NCBI GenBank assembly: GCA_003281065.1
Contig: QCDA01000001.1
Coordinates: forward strand, 1-64,000
Reading direction: 5' to 3'
DNA from: Pelagibacteraceae bacterium AG-349-E10
GTDB lineage: Bacteria > Pseudomonadota > Alphaproteobacteria > HIMB59
Length of the DNA stretch: 64,000 nt
Shown here in pieces: positions 7,395 through 18,502 of this stretch; the first letter of the stretch is position 1; every line of letters starts with the position of its first letter. Below the pieces are notes generated by a model. That model saw nothing but the letters and a program-made list of their open reading frames with translations, was not told where the DNA came from and ran no database searches. The position numbers and the translations under genes were made by a program.

Positions 7395-9173
7395 ATGAAT
7401 TATACAGATCATAAATTAGATGTAGTTGTATTAGGTGCTGGTGGAGCGGGCTTGAGAGCAGCTTTGGGGTGCTCTGAACAAGGCCTTAAAACTGCATGTG
7501 TCTCAAAAGTTTACCCTACAAGAAGTCATACTGTTGCGGCTCAAGGTGGAATTGGAGCTGCCTTAGCTAATATGGGTGAGGATAGCTGGCAGTGGCATAT
7601 GTTTGACACTGTAAAAGGCTCAGATTGGCTGGGTGATCAAGACAGCATTGAATATTTATGCTCAAATGCAGTCGACTCAATTGTTGAGCTCGAACATTAT
7701 GGTATGCCATTTTCAAGAACAGATGATGGTAAGATTTATCAAAGACCTTTTGGTGGCCATATGACAAAAAATGGTAAGGGCGAGCCAGCAAGCCGAGCTT
7801 GCGCTGCAGCTGACAGGACCGGCCACGCATTACTCCATACTCTGTATCAACAAAGCCTCAAAAATAACGTTGATTTTTATAACGAATATTTCGCTATAGA
7901 CTTATTAAAAGATGACAATGATACAATTTGTGGTCTTTTAGCAATTAGTATAGAAGACGGATCATTGCATCGTTTTATTGCAAAAATGACAATACTCGCA
8001 ACCGGGGGTTATGGAAGAATTTTTCAATCCTCAACAAGTGCCCATATTTGCACTGGTGATGGAGCAGGCATAGCGCTGAGAGCCGGTCTTCCTCTATCTG
8101 ATATGGAGTTTATTCAATTTCATCCAACAGGAATATATGGTGTGGGAGTTTTAATTTCAGAAGCAGCTAGAGGTGAAGGAGGTATTCTTAAGAACAACGA
8201 AGGCACAAGGTTTATGTTAGAATATGCCCCAAATGCAAAAGATCTTGCTGCTAGAGATGTTATATCAAGATTCATAAGTAAAGAGATTAGCGCAGGTAGA
8301 GGATGCGGACCTAACAAAGATTATATAAATCTTCATTTGGAACATCTTGATGCTGATATGCTTGCGAAAAGATTACCTGGTATTTCTGAGTCAGTTAAAG
8401 CCTTTTGTGGAAGAGATATTTCAAAAGAGCCAATCCCAGTAATTCCAACTGTTCATTATTGTATGGGCGGAATTCCTACAAACTTTAAAGCAGAGGTTTT
8501 GAAACCAAATGACTCTAATACAGAAGAAGTCTGTGAGGGACTAATGGCTATCGGAGAAGCTGCATGCGCTTCAGTTCATGGAGCTAATCGACTTGGAACA
8601 AATGCTTTAGCTGAGCTCGTAGTTTTTGGAAGGGGCGCAGCAATTCAGGCCGGTCAAGTTATTGATACCAAAGAGTCATTGAGAACCCCATCTCTGTCGC
8701 AAACAAATTCTATCATAGAGAGATTAGAATCCATTAAAAGTAACAAAGGAGATGTTTCAGTCGGTGAGCTAAGAGAGAGGATGCAAAAGACTGTTCAAAA
8801 AAGATTTGGCGTTTACAGAGAAAGTGAAACTTTGAAATTAGGCAATGATGAATTAGCCTCGATGTCACAAGATTTAAAACATATTAAAGTTAAAGATCAG
8901 TCAGATGTTTTTAATACAGATCTAGTTGAAGCTTTAGAACTACATAATTTAATGCAGGTTGCTGGAAGTGTTGGTGTTTCTGCTGAGCAAAGAACTGAAA
9001 GTAGAGGTGCTCACGCCAGAGAGGACTTTCCAGATAGAGATGATGAAAATTGGTTAAAACACACTCTTTTTTGGGGTGATGTCACTGATTATAAAGTCAC
9101 CCATAGACCAGTGAGAATGACCACACTGAGTAATCAAATCTCTGTTATCCAACCACAAGTAAGGGTTTATTAG
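7395..9173 (+). CDS. sdhA: Succinate dehydrogenase flavoprotein subunit (SdhA)
   Basis: Oxidises succinate to fumarate in complex II and the TCA cycle. The 592-residue product has the FAD-binding [15 protein letters not shown], covalent-flavin histidine H45 in [11 protein letters not shown], substrate-site HPTGIYGVG and [20 protein letters not shown], and the C-terminal [18 protein letters not shown]. The ATG at 7395 lies 1 base after the sdhD stop and gives the normal N-terminus; a longer in-frame opening back to 7350 would read through sdhD and is not needed. sdhB starts directly after the stop. Confidence 0.97.
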   Translation: MNYTDHKLDVVVLGAGGAGLRAALGCSEQGLKTACVSKVYPTRSHTVAAQGGIGAALANMGEDSWQWHMFDTVKGSDWLGDQDSIEYLCSNAVDSIVELEHYGMPFSRTDDGKIYQRPFGGHMTKNGKGEPASRACAAADRTGHALLHTLYQQSLKNNVDFYNEYFAIDLLKDDNDTICGLLAISIEDGSLHRFIAKMTILATGGYGRIFQSSTSAHICTGDGAGIALRAGLPLSDMEFIQFHPTGIYGVGVLISEAARGEGGILKNNEGTRFMLEYAPNAKDLAARDVISRFISKEISAGRGCGPNKDYINLHLEHLDADMLAKRLPGISESVKAFCGRDISKEPIPVIPTVHYCMGGIPTNFKAEVLKPNDSNTEEVCEGLMAIGEAACASVHGANRLGTNALAELVVFGRGAAIQAGQVIDTKESLRTPSLSQTNSIIERLESIKSNKGDVSVGELRERMQKTVQKRFGVYRESETLKLGNDELASMSQDLKHIKVKDQSDVFNTDLVEALELHNLMQVAGSVGVSAEQRTESRGAHAREDFPDRDDENWLKHTLFWGDVTDYKVTHRPVRMTTLSNQISVIQPQVRVY

Positions 9174-9977
9174 ATGGTACAACTTACTCTTCCAAAAAAC
9201 TCAGTTCCAGTAAAAGGAAAATCTTATTCCAATGTCGATCTCATTGACGAGCAATCTCAACAAAATCACGATATCCGAATTATAAATGTTTATAGGTGGT
9301 CTGGGGATGAAAATACCCCTCCTCAAATCGATCGATTTGAAATTGATGTAGCTAAAGCAGGAACAATGGTTCTAGATATATTAAATAAAATTAAAGCTGA
9401 AGTTGATCCAAGTTTAACTTTTAGAAAATCATGTAGAGAAGGTGTTTGTGGATCATGTGCAATGAACATAGATGGAGTAAATACACTTGCATGTCAAAAA
9501 CATATAGAAGAGTGTTCGGATGAAATAAATATTTATCCTCTTCCTCATATGAAGGTTTTAAAAGATCTAGTGGTTGATTTAAAAAAAGCATTTGAACAAT
9601 TTAAATCTATAAAACCATGGTTAAATAAAAAGTCCCCAAATAATAAACGTGAAAACTTACAGTCAGTCGAAGACAGAGATAAGTTAGATGGTAAATGGGA
9701 ATGTGTTATGTGTTTCTCATGTAGCACTTCTTGTCCTAGTTATTGGTGGAACGAGGATAAATATTTAGGACCAGCTGTATTGCTTCAAGCAAATCGCTGG
9801 ATACAAGATAGTAGAGATGAAGAAAAAAAAGAAAGGTTGAATGAATTAGATGATAGTTTTAAACTATATAGATGTCATTCGATTATGAATTGCACGAACT
9901 CTTGTCCGAAAGGATTAAATCCAGCTAAAGCGATAGCTGAAATAAAACATGAAATATCCAAAATGGATAATAAGTGA
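9174..9977 (+). CDS. sdhB: Succinate dehydrogenase iron-sulfur subunit (SdhB)
   Basis: Passes electrons from SdhA to ubiquinone. Of 267 residues, the N-terminal ferredoxin domain carries the 2Fe-2S ligands C87, C92, C95 and C107 ([13 protein letters not shown]). The C-terminal half carries the 4Fe-4S set C177, C180, C183, C187 ([12 protein letters not shown]) and the 3Fe-4S set C234, C240, C244 ([17 protein letters not shown]). All cluster ligands are intact. It starts immediately after sdhA and overlaps mdh by 4 bases. Confidence 0.97.
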   Translation: MVQLTLPKNSVPVKGKSYSNVDLIDEQSQQNHDIRIINVYRWSGDENTPPQIDRFEIDVAKAGTMVLDILNKIKAEVDPSLTFRKSCREGVCGSCAMNIDGVNTLACQKHIEECSDEINIYPLPHMKVLKDLVVDLKKAFEQFKSIKPWLNKKSPNNKRENLQSVEDRDKLDGKWECVMCFSCSTSCPSYWWNEDKYLGPAVLLQANRWIQDSRDEEKKERLNELDDSFKLYRCHSIMNCTNSCPKGLNPAKAIAEIKHEISKMDNK

Positions 9978-10918
9978 ATAAAGTATCATTAATTGGTGCC
10001 GGAAATATTGGAGGCACACTTGCACATTTATTAGCTTTAAAAAAACTCGGTAACATAACACTTATTGATGTTGTTTCTGGGATGCCTCAAGGAAAAGCTT
10101 TAGACCTTAGTCAATCATCAGCTGTCGAGGGTTTCACAGGGTCAATAGAAGGTACCAATGATTTTTCAAAAATGAAGGGATCTGACGTTATCATCATAAC
10201 TGCTGGCTTACCCCGTAAACCTGGAATGAGTAGAGATGATTTACTTGAGATCAATGGAAAAATAATAAAAAAAATTGCACTAGATATAAAAAAATATGCT
10301 CCTAAAGCATTTGTTATTTGTATTACAAACCCACTAGATGCGATGGTATACGTTCTCCAGAAATATTCCAAACTACCCAAAAATATGTGTGTGGGCATGG
10401 CGGGAGTATTGGACTCCTCCCGAATGAAATACTTCTTATCAGATGCTTTGAAGGTATCCGTGAATGATGTTGAAACATTTGTATTAGGAGGCCATGGAGA
10501 TGACATGGTGCCGCTAATTAATTACACAACAATAGGAGGTGTCCCTTTAATCGATTTTATAAAGCTTAAAAAATTCCCTCATTCGAAAATTGAAAAAATA
10601 GTCGATCGAACAAGAATGGGCGGTGGTGAAATCGTGAAGTTATTAAAAAATGGATCAGCTTTCTACGCACCTGCTAGTTCGGCAATTCAGATGGCAGAGG
10701 CCTTTTTATTAAATCAAAAAAAACTTTTACCTTGTGCTGCTTATATCAATGGCCAATATGGCCTTAAAAATATGTATATGGGAGTACCTACAATTATTGG
10801 AAATAAAGGAATTGAAAAAATTATTGAGGTAAAACTTTCAGCCAAAGAGAAATTAATGCTAAAAAAATCTGTCAAATCTGTGCAGGGTTTAGTATCAGCT
10901 GTTGATAAGCTTTTATGA
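9974..10918 (+). CDS. mdh: Malate dehydrogenase
   Basis: NAD-dependent oxidation of malate to oxaloacetate. The 314 residues are of the LDH-like bacterial MDH type: [16 protein letters not shown] nucleotide site, substrate arginines R81 and R87 in the loop [24 protein letters not shown]147/R150, and the catalytic histidine H174 in [10 protein letters not shown]81 marks malate rather than lactate specificity. It starts at GTG within GTGA, overlapping sdhB by 4 bases, so it belongs to the sdh operon. Relatives often have sucCD after mdh; here the next gene is sucA. Confidence 0.95.
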   Translation: MNKVSLIGAGNIGGTLAHLLALKKLGNITLIDVVSGMPQGKALDLSQSSAVEGFTGSIEGTNDFSKMKGSDVIIITAGLPRKPGMSRDDLLEINGKIIKKIALDIKKYAPKAFVICITNPLDAMVYVLQKYSKLPKNMCVGMAGVLDSSRMKYFLSDALKVSVNDVETFVLGGHGDDMVPLINYTTIGGVPLIDFIKLKKFPHSKIEKIVDRTRMGGGEIVKLLKNGSAFYAPASSAIQMAEAFLLNQKKLLPCAAYINGQYGLKNMYMGVPTIIGNKGIEKIIEVKLSAKEKLMLKKSVKSVQGLVSAVDKLL

Positions 10919-10969
10919 TCAAAAATCAAATGACATCTTTATTAGATAGGCGTATACATAAACCTATTA

Positions 10970-13819
10970 ATGAGATCTTATAATTCATTTCTCACAACTA
11001 ATAATGCCTCTCAAGTAATAGCGATATATAGAGATTATATTAAAGACCCAAGTCTTGTTGATAAGAGCTGGCATGAATTCTTTAAAGCTCTCGCTCCTGA
11101 GGAAATTTCTATTCTAGCTGACTATCAAAAAATAAATTGGTCACAGGCCTCAAGAGACATTGATTTTAATCAGATTTCTCTTGATCAGGCAATAACTGAC
11201 TCTCTTCGACTTGTTATGATGATAAGAGCTTACAGAGAGATAGGGCACCTTATAGCTGATTTAGACCCTTTAGGTTTAATGGCAAAGAACAATCCATCAG
11301 GTTTAGATCCCGAGTATTACGGTTTTCAAAAAAAAGATTATGATCGAAAAATTTTTCTATTTGGATATTTAGGATTTCAGAAAGCTACTGTACGTGAAGT
11401 TTTTGAAAAACTTCAAAGCATCTATTCTGGCACCTTGGCAATTGAATACAAACATATTCAGTCCGCCGAAGAATACAAATGGCTGAAGGATAGAATAGAA
11501 GAAAAAAAAGATATGCAATTAACCCCTAAGGGTAAAAGGACAATCTTGGAGAGATTAATTACAGCAGAATATTTTGAAAAGTTTCTAGATACAAAGTACA
11601 GAGGTACCAAAAGGTTTGGACTTGAAGGAGCTGAGTCTACAATACCAGCGCTTGAACAGATTTTAAAAAGATCTTCAGAATATGGTGTAGAAGATTTTTC
11701 CTTTGCATGCGCCCACAGAGGAAGACTAAATATATTAGCTAACATAGTAAAAAAACCTCATGTTCAAATTTTTGGAGAATTTATCCATGGAGGCGAAAAT
11801 GCCCTCAGTGATCAGGGCTCTGGTGATGTCAAATATCATTTAGGTGCAAGCTCTGATAGAAGTTTTGGAGGTAAGATTATTCATGTGAGTATGGCAGCTA
11901 ATCCCTCTCACTTAGAAGCGGTAAATCCAGTTGTAGCTGGCAAAATAAGAGCTAAACAAACAATCATTCAAGACAAAAATAATACGAAAGTTTCAGGTCT
12001 ACTTATTCATGGAGACGCAGCAATTGCTGGACAAGGTATTGTTGCTGAAACCTTTACTATGTCACAATTAAATGGCTACAGAATTGGCGGACTAATTCAC
12101 TTTATTATTAATAATCAAATTGGATTTACAACCAGTCCTCAATATAGCCGATCTGCGCCTTACTCTTCAGAGATAGGAAAAATTGTTCAATCCCCAATAT
12201 TTCATGTAAATGGAGATGACCCAGAGGCTGTTGTTTTAGCCTCAAGAGCTGCAACAGAGTTTAGAAACACATTCAAAAAAGATACACTTGTCGATATGTT
12301 TTGCTATAGAAAACATGGACACAACGAGGGTGACGAGCCCTCTTTCACTCAACCATTGATGTATCAAACTATAAAAAAGAAAAAAACAGTTGCTAGTATT
12401 TATGCAGATAAACTTATAAGCCAAGAAGTAGTAAATACAAAACAGGTAGACTTCATCAAAGAAAGAATATGGTCTGATCTCGAGAAGAAATTTGAAAAAG
12501 CAAAAAACTATAAATTAAAAACAAAATCTTGGATGGGTGGGCAATGGAGTGGATTAAGTCTCGCACCTAAAGACCCACTTAGAAGAGGTAGAACAGCTGA
12601 GTCAGAAAAATCCTTAAAGGAAATTGGTACAAAAATTTCACAAATACCTAAAGGATTTAATCTTCATCCGAAATTAGAAAAGTTTAATAAATCTCGATTA
12701 ACTTCAATAAAATCAGGAAAGAATATTGACTGGTCTTTTGCTGAGGCTTTAGCATTTGGAGCATTGTTAAAGGAAGGATATAGAGTGAGACTTGCAGGTC
12801 AAGACTCTGGAAGGGGAACTTTCAGTCAGAGACACTCAGTTTTTTATGATCAAAAATCAGAAGAGAGATATATACCACTCAATCACATTGCTAAAAATCA
12901 AAAACAGTTTGAAGTAATTGATAGTTTTCTCTCTGAATTAGGTGTCCTAGGTTTTGAATATGGGTACTCATTAGCAGACCCAAATACTTTGGTTTTATGG
13001 GAGGCCCAATTTGGAGATTTTGCCAACGGTGCCCAAATTATTATTGACCAGTTTATTGCTTCAAGTGAGAGAAAATGGATGCAAATGAGTGGATTAGTCA
13101 TGCTATTACCTCATGGTCATGAGGGCATGGGTCCTGAGCACTCTAGTGCAAGAATAGAAAGGTTTCTTCAAATGGCAGCAGAAGATAACGTTCAGATTGT
13201 AAATTGCACCACTCCCGCGAGCTACTTTCATGCTTTGAGAAGGCAAATACATAGAAATTTTAGAAAACCGCTAATAGTATTTACACCTAAATCCACACTG
13301 CGCCACCCAAACAATGTATCCTCTATTAGTGAATTTACTGGACGCTCGTCATTCCATCGCCTTATTGAAGATGAAATCAAAAACCCAAAAAGAATAATTT
13401 TCTGCTCTGGAAAAATATTTTATGAATTAGATGATTTTAGAACAAAGAATAATATTAAAGATGTGAAAATAGTTCGTATTGAGCAAATTTATCCATTTCC
13501 ATTTGATGCCATAGGTGAGGTTATATTAAAACATAAAGAAAGTGAGATTTTATGGGTTCAAGAGGAGCCAAAAAATATGGGAGCATGGAGTTTTGTTAAA
13601 AGTCGTATTAGACATGTTTTAGTAAAAAATAATTTAACCAAAAAAGTTCATTATGTTGGAAGGCGCCCTGCAGCAGCTCCTGCTACAGGTATATCAAAAA
13701 GACATAGTACTAATCAGCAATTAATCAAAGAATTAGCTCTTAAATCATCAATAAAACGTGTTATAAAAGAAAGAAGTGGTGTCAGTTTTATGAAATTTAA
13801 AAACTTACCTAAAGAGTAA
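10970..13819 (+). CDS. sucA: 2-Oxoglutarate dehydrogenase E1 component (SucA)
   Basis: Thiamine-diphosphate decarboxylase of the 2-oxoglutarate dehydrogenase complex. At 949 residues it is of usual length. The short N-terminal E2-contact segment ([20 protein letters not shown]) is present. Further motifs are [37 protein letters not shown], the GDAAIAGQG and NNQIGFTT thiamine-site blocks, [11 protein letters not shown], and [20 protein letters not shown] in the C-terminal half. The ATG at 10970 is the first start after an in-frame stop at 10943. The stop overlaps the sucB start (TAATG). The 51-base gap to mdh is the only sizeable break in the TCA operon. Confidence 0.96.
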   Translation: MRSYNSFLTTNNASQVIAIYRDYIKDPSLVDKSWHEFFKALAPEEISILADYQKINWSQASRDIDFNQISLDQAITDSLRLVMMIRAYREIGHLIADLDPLGLMAKNNPSGLDPEYYGFQKKDYDRKIFLFGYLGFQKATVREVFEKLQSIYSGTLAIEYKHIQSAEEYKWLKDRIEEKKDMQLTPKGKRTILERLITAEYFEKFLDTKYRGTKRFGLEGAESTIPALEQILKRSSEYGVEDFSFACAHRGRLNILANIVKKPHVQIFGEFIHGGENALSDQGSGDVKYHLGASSDRSFGGKIIHVSMAANPSHLEAVNPVVAGKIRAKQTIIQDKNNTKVSGLLIHGDAAIAGQGIVAETFTMSQLNGYRIGGLIHFIINNQIGFTTSPQYSRSAPYSSEIGKIVQSPIFHVNGDDPEAVVLASRAATEFRNTFKKDTLVDMFCYRKHGHNEGDEPSFTQPLMYQTIKKKKTVASIYADKLISQEVVNTKQVDFIKERIWSDLEKKFEKAKNYKLKTKSWMGGQWSGLSLAPKDPLRRGRTAESEKSLKEIGTKISQIPKGFNLHPKLEKFNKSRLTSIKSGKNIDWSFAEALAFGALLKEGYRVRLAGQDSGRGTFSQRHSVFYDQKSEERYIPLNHIAKNQKQFEVIDSFLSELGVLGFEYGYSLADPNTLVLWEAQFGDFANGAQIIIDQFIASSERKWMQMSGLVMLLPHGHEGMGPEHSSARIERFLQMAAEDNVQIVNCTTPASYFHALRRQIHRNFRKPLIVFTPKSTLRHPNNVSSISEFTGRSSFHRLIEDEIKNPKRIIFCSGKIFYELDDFRTKNNIKDVKIVRIEQIYPFPFDAIGEVILKHKESEILWVQEEPKNMGAWSFVKSRIRHVLVKNNLTKKVHYVGRRPAAAPATGISKRHSTNQQLIKELALKSSIKRVIKERSGVSFMKFKNLPKE

Positions 13820-14904
13820 TGAAAAACATAACAGTACCTGAGCTTGGAGAGTCGATCATTGAAGGCACACTTACATCTTGGTTGATCAAAGAGGGAGATA
13901 GCTTTGAGTCTGGCGATAATTTAGCTGAAATTGAAACAGAGAAAATAACAATTGAAATTCCCGCTCAAACCTCTGGAAAATTAACAAAAATAATAACCCC
14001 AGAGGGATCTACCGTGAATGTAGGTCAATCTATCGCTGAAATATCAGAAAATACGACTACAGAACAAAAGCCCAAACCAGAGACAAGTCAAATCGAAGAA
14101 ATAAATGAAGAAAAGGAAATAATAGACTCACCTAATGTTTCTAAAGTTACCGAAAATCATACAAAAACTCCTGCTAAGGCAGTTGATCTCCCAAACTTCG
14201 ACAAAGATGACTCTACGTTAGATGAAAAAACTATCCCAATGTCAAAATTAAGGCAAACAATTGCCAGAAGGTTAAAAGAAGCTCAAAATACAGCTGCCAT
14301 TCTCACAACATTTAACGAAGTCGATATGTCAGCAATTATGTCTCTTAGAAAAAAAGAACAAACAAGTTTTCAAAAAAAACATGGTGTGAAACTTGGCATT
14401 ATGTCTTTTTTTGTTAAAGCCTGCACAGAAGTTTTAAAAGAAATACCTGAGATTAATTCAGAAATTCACGAAGATAAAATAATTTATAAAAACTACTTTG
14501 ATATAGGTATTGCAATTGGATCTGAAAAAGGGCTAGTTGTTCCAATAATTAGAAATGCTGGAGATTTATCAAATGCAGAAATTGAAAAGTATATTATTGA
14601 ATTATCTGAGAAAGCAAATTCAAATAAACTTGCCATGAGTGATTTATCAGGAGGAACATTCTCAATTACAAATGGAGGAATATATGGCTCTATGATGAGC
14701 ACCCCAATTATCAACCCACCTCAAAGTGCTATATTAGGTATGCACTCAATAATTGATAGACCTATCGCTGTAAAAAAGAAGATTGTTATAAAGCCAATGA
14801 TGTATATTGCATTAAGTTATGACCACAGATTGATAGATGGTAAGCAAGCAGTAACTTTTTTAGTTAGACTGAAAGAACTGTTAGAAAATCCAAAAATTAA
14901 TTAA
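13819..14904 (+). CDS. sucB: 2-Oxoglutarate dehydrogenase E2, succinyltransferase (SucB), lacking the E3-binding domain
   Basis: Dihydrolipoyl succinyltransferase core of the complex. Residues 1-76 form one lipoyl domain with the lipoylated lysine K42 in [12 protein letters not shown]. The catalytic domain starts near 138 ([20 protein letters not shown]) and ends with the active-site H336/D340 motif SYDHRLIDG. Between them, residues 77-137 are a charged low-complexity linker. The peripheral subunit-binding domain expected there, with its glycine-rich GTGKDGRV-type turn and following DV, is not recognisable. The protein is 361 residues against about 400 usual. It overlaps convergent acnA by 4 bases, and no lpd gene follows. 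Confidence 0.93.
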   Translation: MKNITVPELGESIIEGTLTSWLIKEGDSFESGDNLAEIETEKITIEIPAQTSGKLTKIITPEGSTVNVGQSIAEISENTTTEQKPKPETSQIEEINEEKEIIDSPNVSKVTENHTKTPAKAVDLPNFDKDDSTLDEKTIPMSKLRQTIARRLKEAQNTAAILTTFNEVDMSAIMSLRKKEQTSFQKKHGVKLGIMSFFVKACTEVLKEIPEINSEIHEDKIIYKNYFDIGIAIGSEKGLVVPIIRNAGDLSNAEIEKYIIELSEKANSNKLAMSDLSGGTFSITNGGIYGSMMSTPIINPPQSAILGMHSIIDRPIAVKKKIVIKPMMYIALSYDHRLIDGKQAVTFLVRLKELLENPKIN

Positions 14905-17534
14905 TTTTTTAGAATATTTTTTAAAACAAAATTTAATATGCCGTCTGCTTTATAATATTGTAGCTCATTGATAGTATCAATTCTTAAAATACAATCTATT
15001 TTTATATTTCTCACATTGCTTTGAATAATGACTTCTAATTCTTGTAAAGGCTTCAGGTCTTCAGTAAGTTTTACATTTATTAAATCAGACGATTGAATAT
15101 TTAAATCATTTATTGTGTGACTTTTAAGTTGTATAGGCAGAACTCCCATTCCAACCAAATTTGATCGGTGTATTCTTTCAAAACCTTCAGCAATAACTGC
15201 CTTAATACCTAATAACTTCGTACCTTTTGCAGCCCAATCACGCGATGATCCAGTTCCGTATTCTTTTCCTGCAAAAACTACAACATTTTCAGATCTTTTT
15301 GCATACTCCATAGCAACATCATAAACACTCATTTTTTTCTTATCAGGTTCTAAAATCGAGTATCCGCCCTCAACGTTTGATAGCAGTTGGTTTTTAATTC
15401 TTATATTGGCAAAAGTACCCCTTACCATTACTTCATGATTGCCCCTTCTAGCACCATATGAATTAAAATCATTTTGACGTATTTGCCTTTCCATGAAGTA
15501 GTTACCAGCAGGACTATCAACTTTAATAGCCCCTGCAGGTGAAATGTGATCTGTAGTAACACTATTGCCTAGAAGTAATAAAGGTCTTGCATTCTCAATT
15601 GGCTTAATCTCTTTATCATCATTTGATTGATTATCAAAAAACGGAGGTTTCTGAATGTAAGTTGATGAAGAATTCCAATTATAAAGGTCTCCCGTAGAAG
15701 TATTAATTTTTTGCCATTCTTTTGGCCCATCTAAAGCATTAGAGTATTGTTTTTTAAACATTTCAGGCGATACATTTTTTTCAACAGCATTTCGGATTTC
15801 TCTATTGCTTGGCCAAATGTCTTTTAAAAATACTTCATTACCATCTGTGTCAATACCAATGGGATCACTTGTTAAATTAATAAGTACAGACCCTGCTAAA
15901 GCATATGCTACAACTAAAGGTGGTGAGGCAAGATAATTAGCTTTAACGTGTGGATTAACTCTGCCTTCAAAATTTCTATTACCTGAAAGTACTGAAGCAA
16001 CTGTTAAATCATTTTTTGAGATACACTCGGCAATATCTTTATCAAGTGGCCCTGAGTTTCCTATACACGTAGTGCATCCATAACCAACTAGATGAAAACC
16101 AAGTTGGTCTAAATATTTATTCAAACCCGATTTATCCAAATAATCAGTAACAACTTTTGAACCAGGTGCTAAAGAAGTCTTAACCCAAGGTTTTACTTGT
16201 AGACCTAATTCACAAGCCTTTTTTGCGACTAAGCCTGCTGCAACTAAAACATCTGGATTAGAGGTATTAGTACATGAAGTAATAGCAGCTATTACTACGT
16301 TACCATCTCGCATTTTATAATTGTGATTTTTAATTTCTTTTTCAACGGGTTTGTTTTTTGAAAATTCTTTGAAGTTTAAATTCACTTTTTCTAAATTAAT
16401 TCTATCTTGAGGTCTTTTTGGCCCTGCTAATGATGCTTGAACATTTTCTAGTTGTAAATGAACGGTATCATTATAATTACATGTGTCATCGGCCCACAAA
16501 CCTTGGATTCTGTTATATTTTTCAATAGTATTTATCAGATCGGAGTCTCTAGATGTCAACTTCAAGTACTTGATAGTCTCTTCATCAACTGCAAAAAAAC
16601 CACAAGTTGCTCCATATTCTGGAGCCATGTTGGCAATAGTTGCTCTGTCAGCGAGTGATAAATTTTTTAAGCCATCGCCATAAAATTCTACAAATTTTCC
16701 AACAACTCCTTTATCTCGTAGCATTTGAACAATTGTTAAAACTAAATCTGTTGCTGTAACACCTTCTTTCATTTTTCCTAATACTTCAAAACCAACAACC
16801 TCAGGAAGCAGCATAGAAACTGATTGACCAAGCATAGCAGCTTCAGCTTCAATCCCTCCTACTCCCCAACCTAGAACTCCTAGAGCATTTACCATTGTTG
16901 TATGGCTATCAGTTCCAACTAAAGTGTCAGGGTATAAGAAATTTTTTTCATTAATTTCTCTGCTCCACACCACCTGTGCCAAATATTCTAAATTAACTTG
17001 ATGACATATTCCCGTGCCAGGAGGAATAACTCTAAAATTTTTAAAAGCTTGTTGCCCCCATTTTAGAAATTCATACCTCTCTGCATTTCTTCCAAATTCC
17101 ATATCCACATTTTTTTGGAAAGCATTTGGGCTTGCAAAATAATCAACCATTACAGAATGATCTATAACTAAATCAACTTGCGACATAGGATTAACTTTTG
17201 ATGGATCTCCTCCATTTTTTGAAACAGCATCACGCATAGCTGCTAAATCTGCAACTGCAGGAACTCCAGTGAAGTCTTGCATTAATACTCTTGATGGAAG
17301 AAAAAATATTTCGTGTTTTTTTTCAGGATTTTCTAATACATTTTCAATAAGATCTTTATTAACATCTTTTCCATCTTCTAATCTCAACAAGTTTTCAATA
17401 AGTATTTTTTTGGATCTAGGTAGATTTTTTATTTTGGGAAAACTATCTTCTAATTTTGATAAATTAAAGAAATTGTATTGTTTTCCATTATTTGAAAATT
17501 GATCTAGGGTATTAAAACTATCTACTGACAACAT
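14901..17534 (-). CDS. acnA: Aconitate hydratase A
   Basis: Converts citrate to isocitrate with a 4Fe-4S cluster. The 877 residues are of AcnA/IRP type. The cluster cysteines are in [11 protein letters not shown] and [31 protein letters not shown] and EAEAAMLGQ lie in the first half. The swivel domain carries [13 protein letters not shown] and [18 protein letters not shown]. All catalytic elements are present. It has its own promoter space (17535-17587) next to the LysR gene, and runs tail to tail into sucB, completing the TCA cluster from the other side. Confidence 0.97.
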   Translation of the reverse strand: MLSVDSFNTLDQFSNNGKQYNFFNLSKLEDSFPKIKNLPRSKKILIENLLRLEDGKDVNKDLIENVLENPEKKHEIFFLPSRVLMQDFTGVPAVADLAAMRDAVSKNGGDPSKVNPMSQVDLVIDHSVMVDYFASPNAFQKNVDMEFGRNAERYEFLKWGQQAFKNFRVIPPGTGICHQVNLEYLAQVVWSREINEKNFLYPDTLVGTDSHTTMVNALGVLGWGVGGIEAEAAMLGQSVSMLLPEVVGFEVLGKMKEGVTATDLVLTIVQMLRDKGVVGKFVEFYGDGLKNLSLADRATIANMAPEYGATCGFFAVDEETIKYLKLTSRDSDLINTIEKYNRIQGLWADDTCNYNDTVHLQLENVQASLAGPKRPQDRINLEKVNLNFKEFSKNKPVEKEIKNHNYKMRDGNVVIAAITSCTNTSNPDVLVAAGLVAKKACELGLQVKPWVKTSLAPGSKVVTDYLDKSGLNKYLDQLGFHLVGYGCTTCIGNSGPLDKDIAECISKNDLTVASVLSGNRNFEGRVNPHVKANYLASPPLVVAYALAGSVLINLTSDPIGIDTDGNEVFLKDIWPSNREIRNAVEKNVSPEMFKKQYSNALDGPKEWQKINTSTGDLYNWNSSSTYIQKPPFFDNQSNDDKEIKPIENARPLLLLGNSVTTDHISPAGAIKVDSPAGNYFMERQIRQNDFNSYGARRGNHEVMVRGTFANIRIKNQLLSNVEGGYSILEPDKKKMSVYDVAMEYAKRSENVVVFAGKEYGTGSSRDWAAKGTKLLGIKAVIAEGFERIHRSNLVGMGVLPIQLKSHTINDLNIQSSDLINVKLTEDLKPLQELEVIIQSNVRNIKIDCILRIDTINELQYYKADGILNFVLKNILKN

Positions 17535-17587
17535 AGTTTTATTATTAACATTAATTAGTAAATTTATTTATGCATTATTCTAATTAA

Positions 17588-18478
17588 TTATCTTTTAAAT
17601 CTCTCTTTTAAAAGATCATATAACTTTTGCGAGTCATAACTAAGATCCCTTCCAGATCTTTTTATCAAACCTATTGTTCTTGTTACAGACGGATCAATTA
17701 AAGGTCTGTAAGATAAAGAAGAATAATCTTTAGAAATAGCTAACTTAGGGGCTAGAGTTATGCCAAGTCCTTGCTCAACCATATTCAATGCTGTTGGTAT
17801 ATGTCTCACTTCGTAGGCCCAATCTATATCTTCATCTTGCAGGGCAAGGGCATTTTCAATGTAAATTCTACTCCCAGAGCCTTTCCAAATTGAAATAAAG
17901 TTCCTACCTTTGATTTCAGATATTTTTATTTTTCTTTTTTTTTCTAACTTATCCCCTTTAGGAAAGACAACTACGTAGTCTTCTACAAATAAATTCTCAA
18001 AATTTATTCCAGGTTCTTGTTTGCCAGTAAAATTAATACCAAAGTCACATTCTCCCCCTAAAACACTATCAACAACATTATTGGATGATCTTTCAATAAT
18101 TTGAACCTTGCATCTTGGTTCAATCTCTTTAAATTTTTTTAAAGACGAAAATAATATATTTCTTAGAGCTGAGTGAACTACTCCAATTTTAATAATCGAG
18201 GGGAAACTGTATTTTTCGTTAAGGGTTTTTGTTGCTGTTTTAACAGCTTCTATAATTCCTCTAGCACGGTCATAAAAGTTTCTACCAGAATAAGACAATT
18301 GAACTTTTCTTGTAGTTCTGTCAAATAAAGTAGTGCCTAATTCATGTTCTAATTTCTGAATTCTTCTTGAAAGAGCAGGTTGAGATAAATTCAAATTATT
18401 TGCAGCTTTTGCAAATGAATTAGTTTCGGTTAATTCTATAAATGCTTCTATATCACCAATCTCAATATTTATGCGCAT
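17588..18478 (-). CDS. LysR-family transcriptional regulator
   Basis: DNA-binding regulator of 296 residues. The N-terminal winged helix-turn-helix spans about residues 8-65 (FAKAANNLNLSQPALSRRIQ followed by LEHELGTTLFDR). A periplasmic-binding-protein-like effector domain follows from about residue 90. It lies 24 bases downstream of glpK on the same strand and so may be cotranscribed with glpD-glpK. It is the only recognisable transcription factor in the window, hence the best candidate to control the polyol genes or acnA. Its ligand is unknown. Confidence 0.9.
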   Translation of the reverse strand: MRINIEIGDIEAFIELTETNSFAKAANNLNLSQPALSRRIQKLEHELGTTLFDRTTRKVQLSYSGRNFYDRARGIIEAVKTATKTLNEKYSFPSIIKIGVVHSALRNILFSSLKKFKEIEPRCKVQIIERSSNNVVDSVLGGECDFGINFTGKQEPGINFENLFVEDYVVVFPKGDKLEKKRKIKISEIKGRNFISIWKGSGSRIYIENALALQDEDIDWAYEVRHIPTALNMVEQGLGITLAPKLAISKDYSSLSYRPLIDPSVTRTIGLIKRSGRDLSYDSQKLYDLLKERFKR

Positions 18479-18502
18479 ACAACATAAATATCAAAATTTT
18501 TT

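Noticed and set aside
10111-10506. 131-residue open frame antisense to mdh
   Set aside because: Lies fully inside mdh on the other strand, with no ribosome site or recognisable domain; a shadow of real coding.
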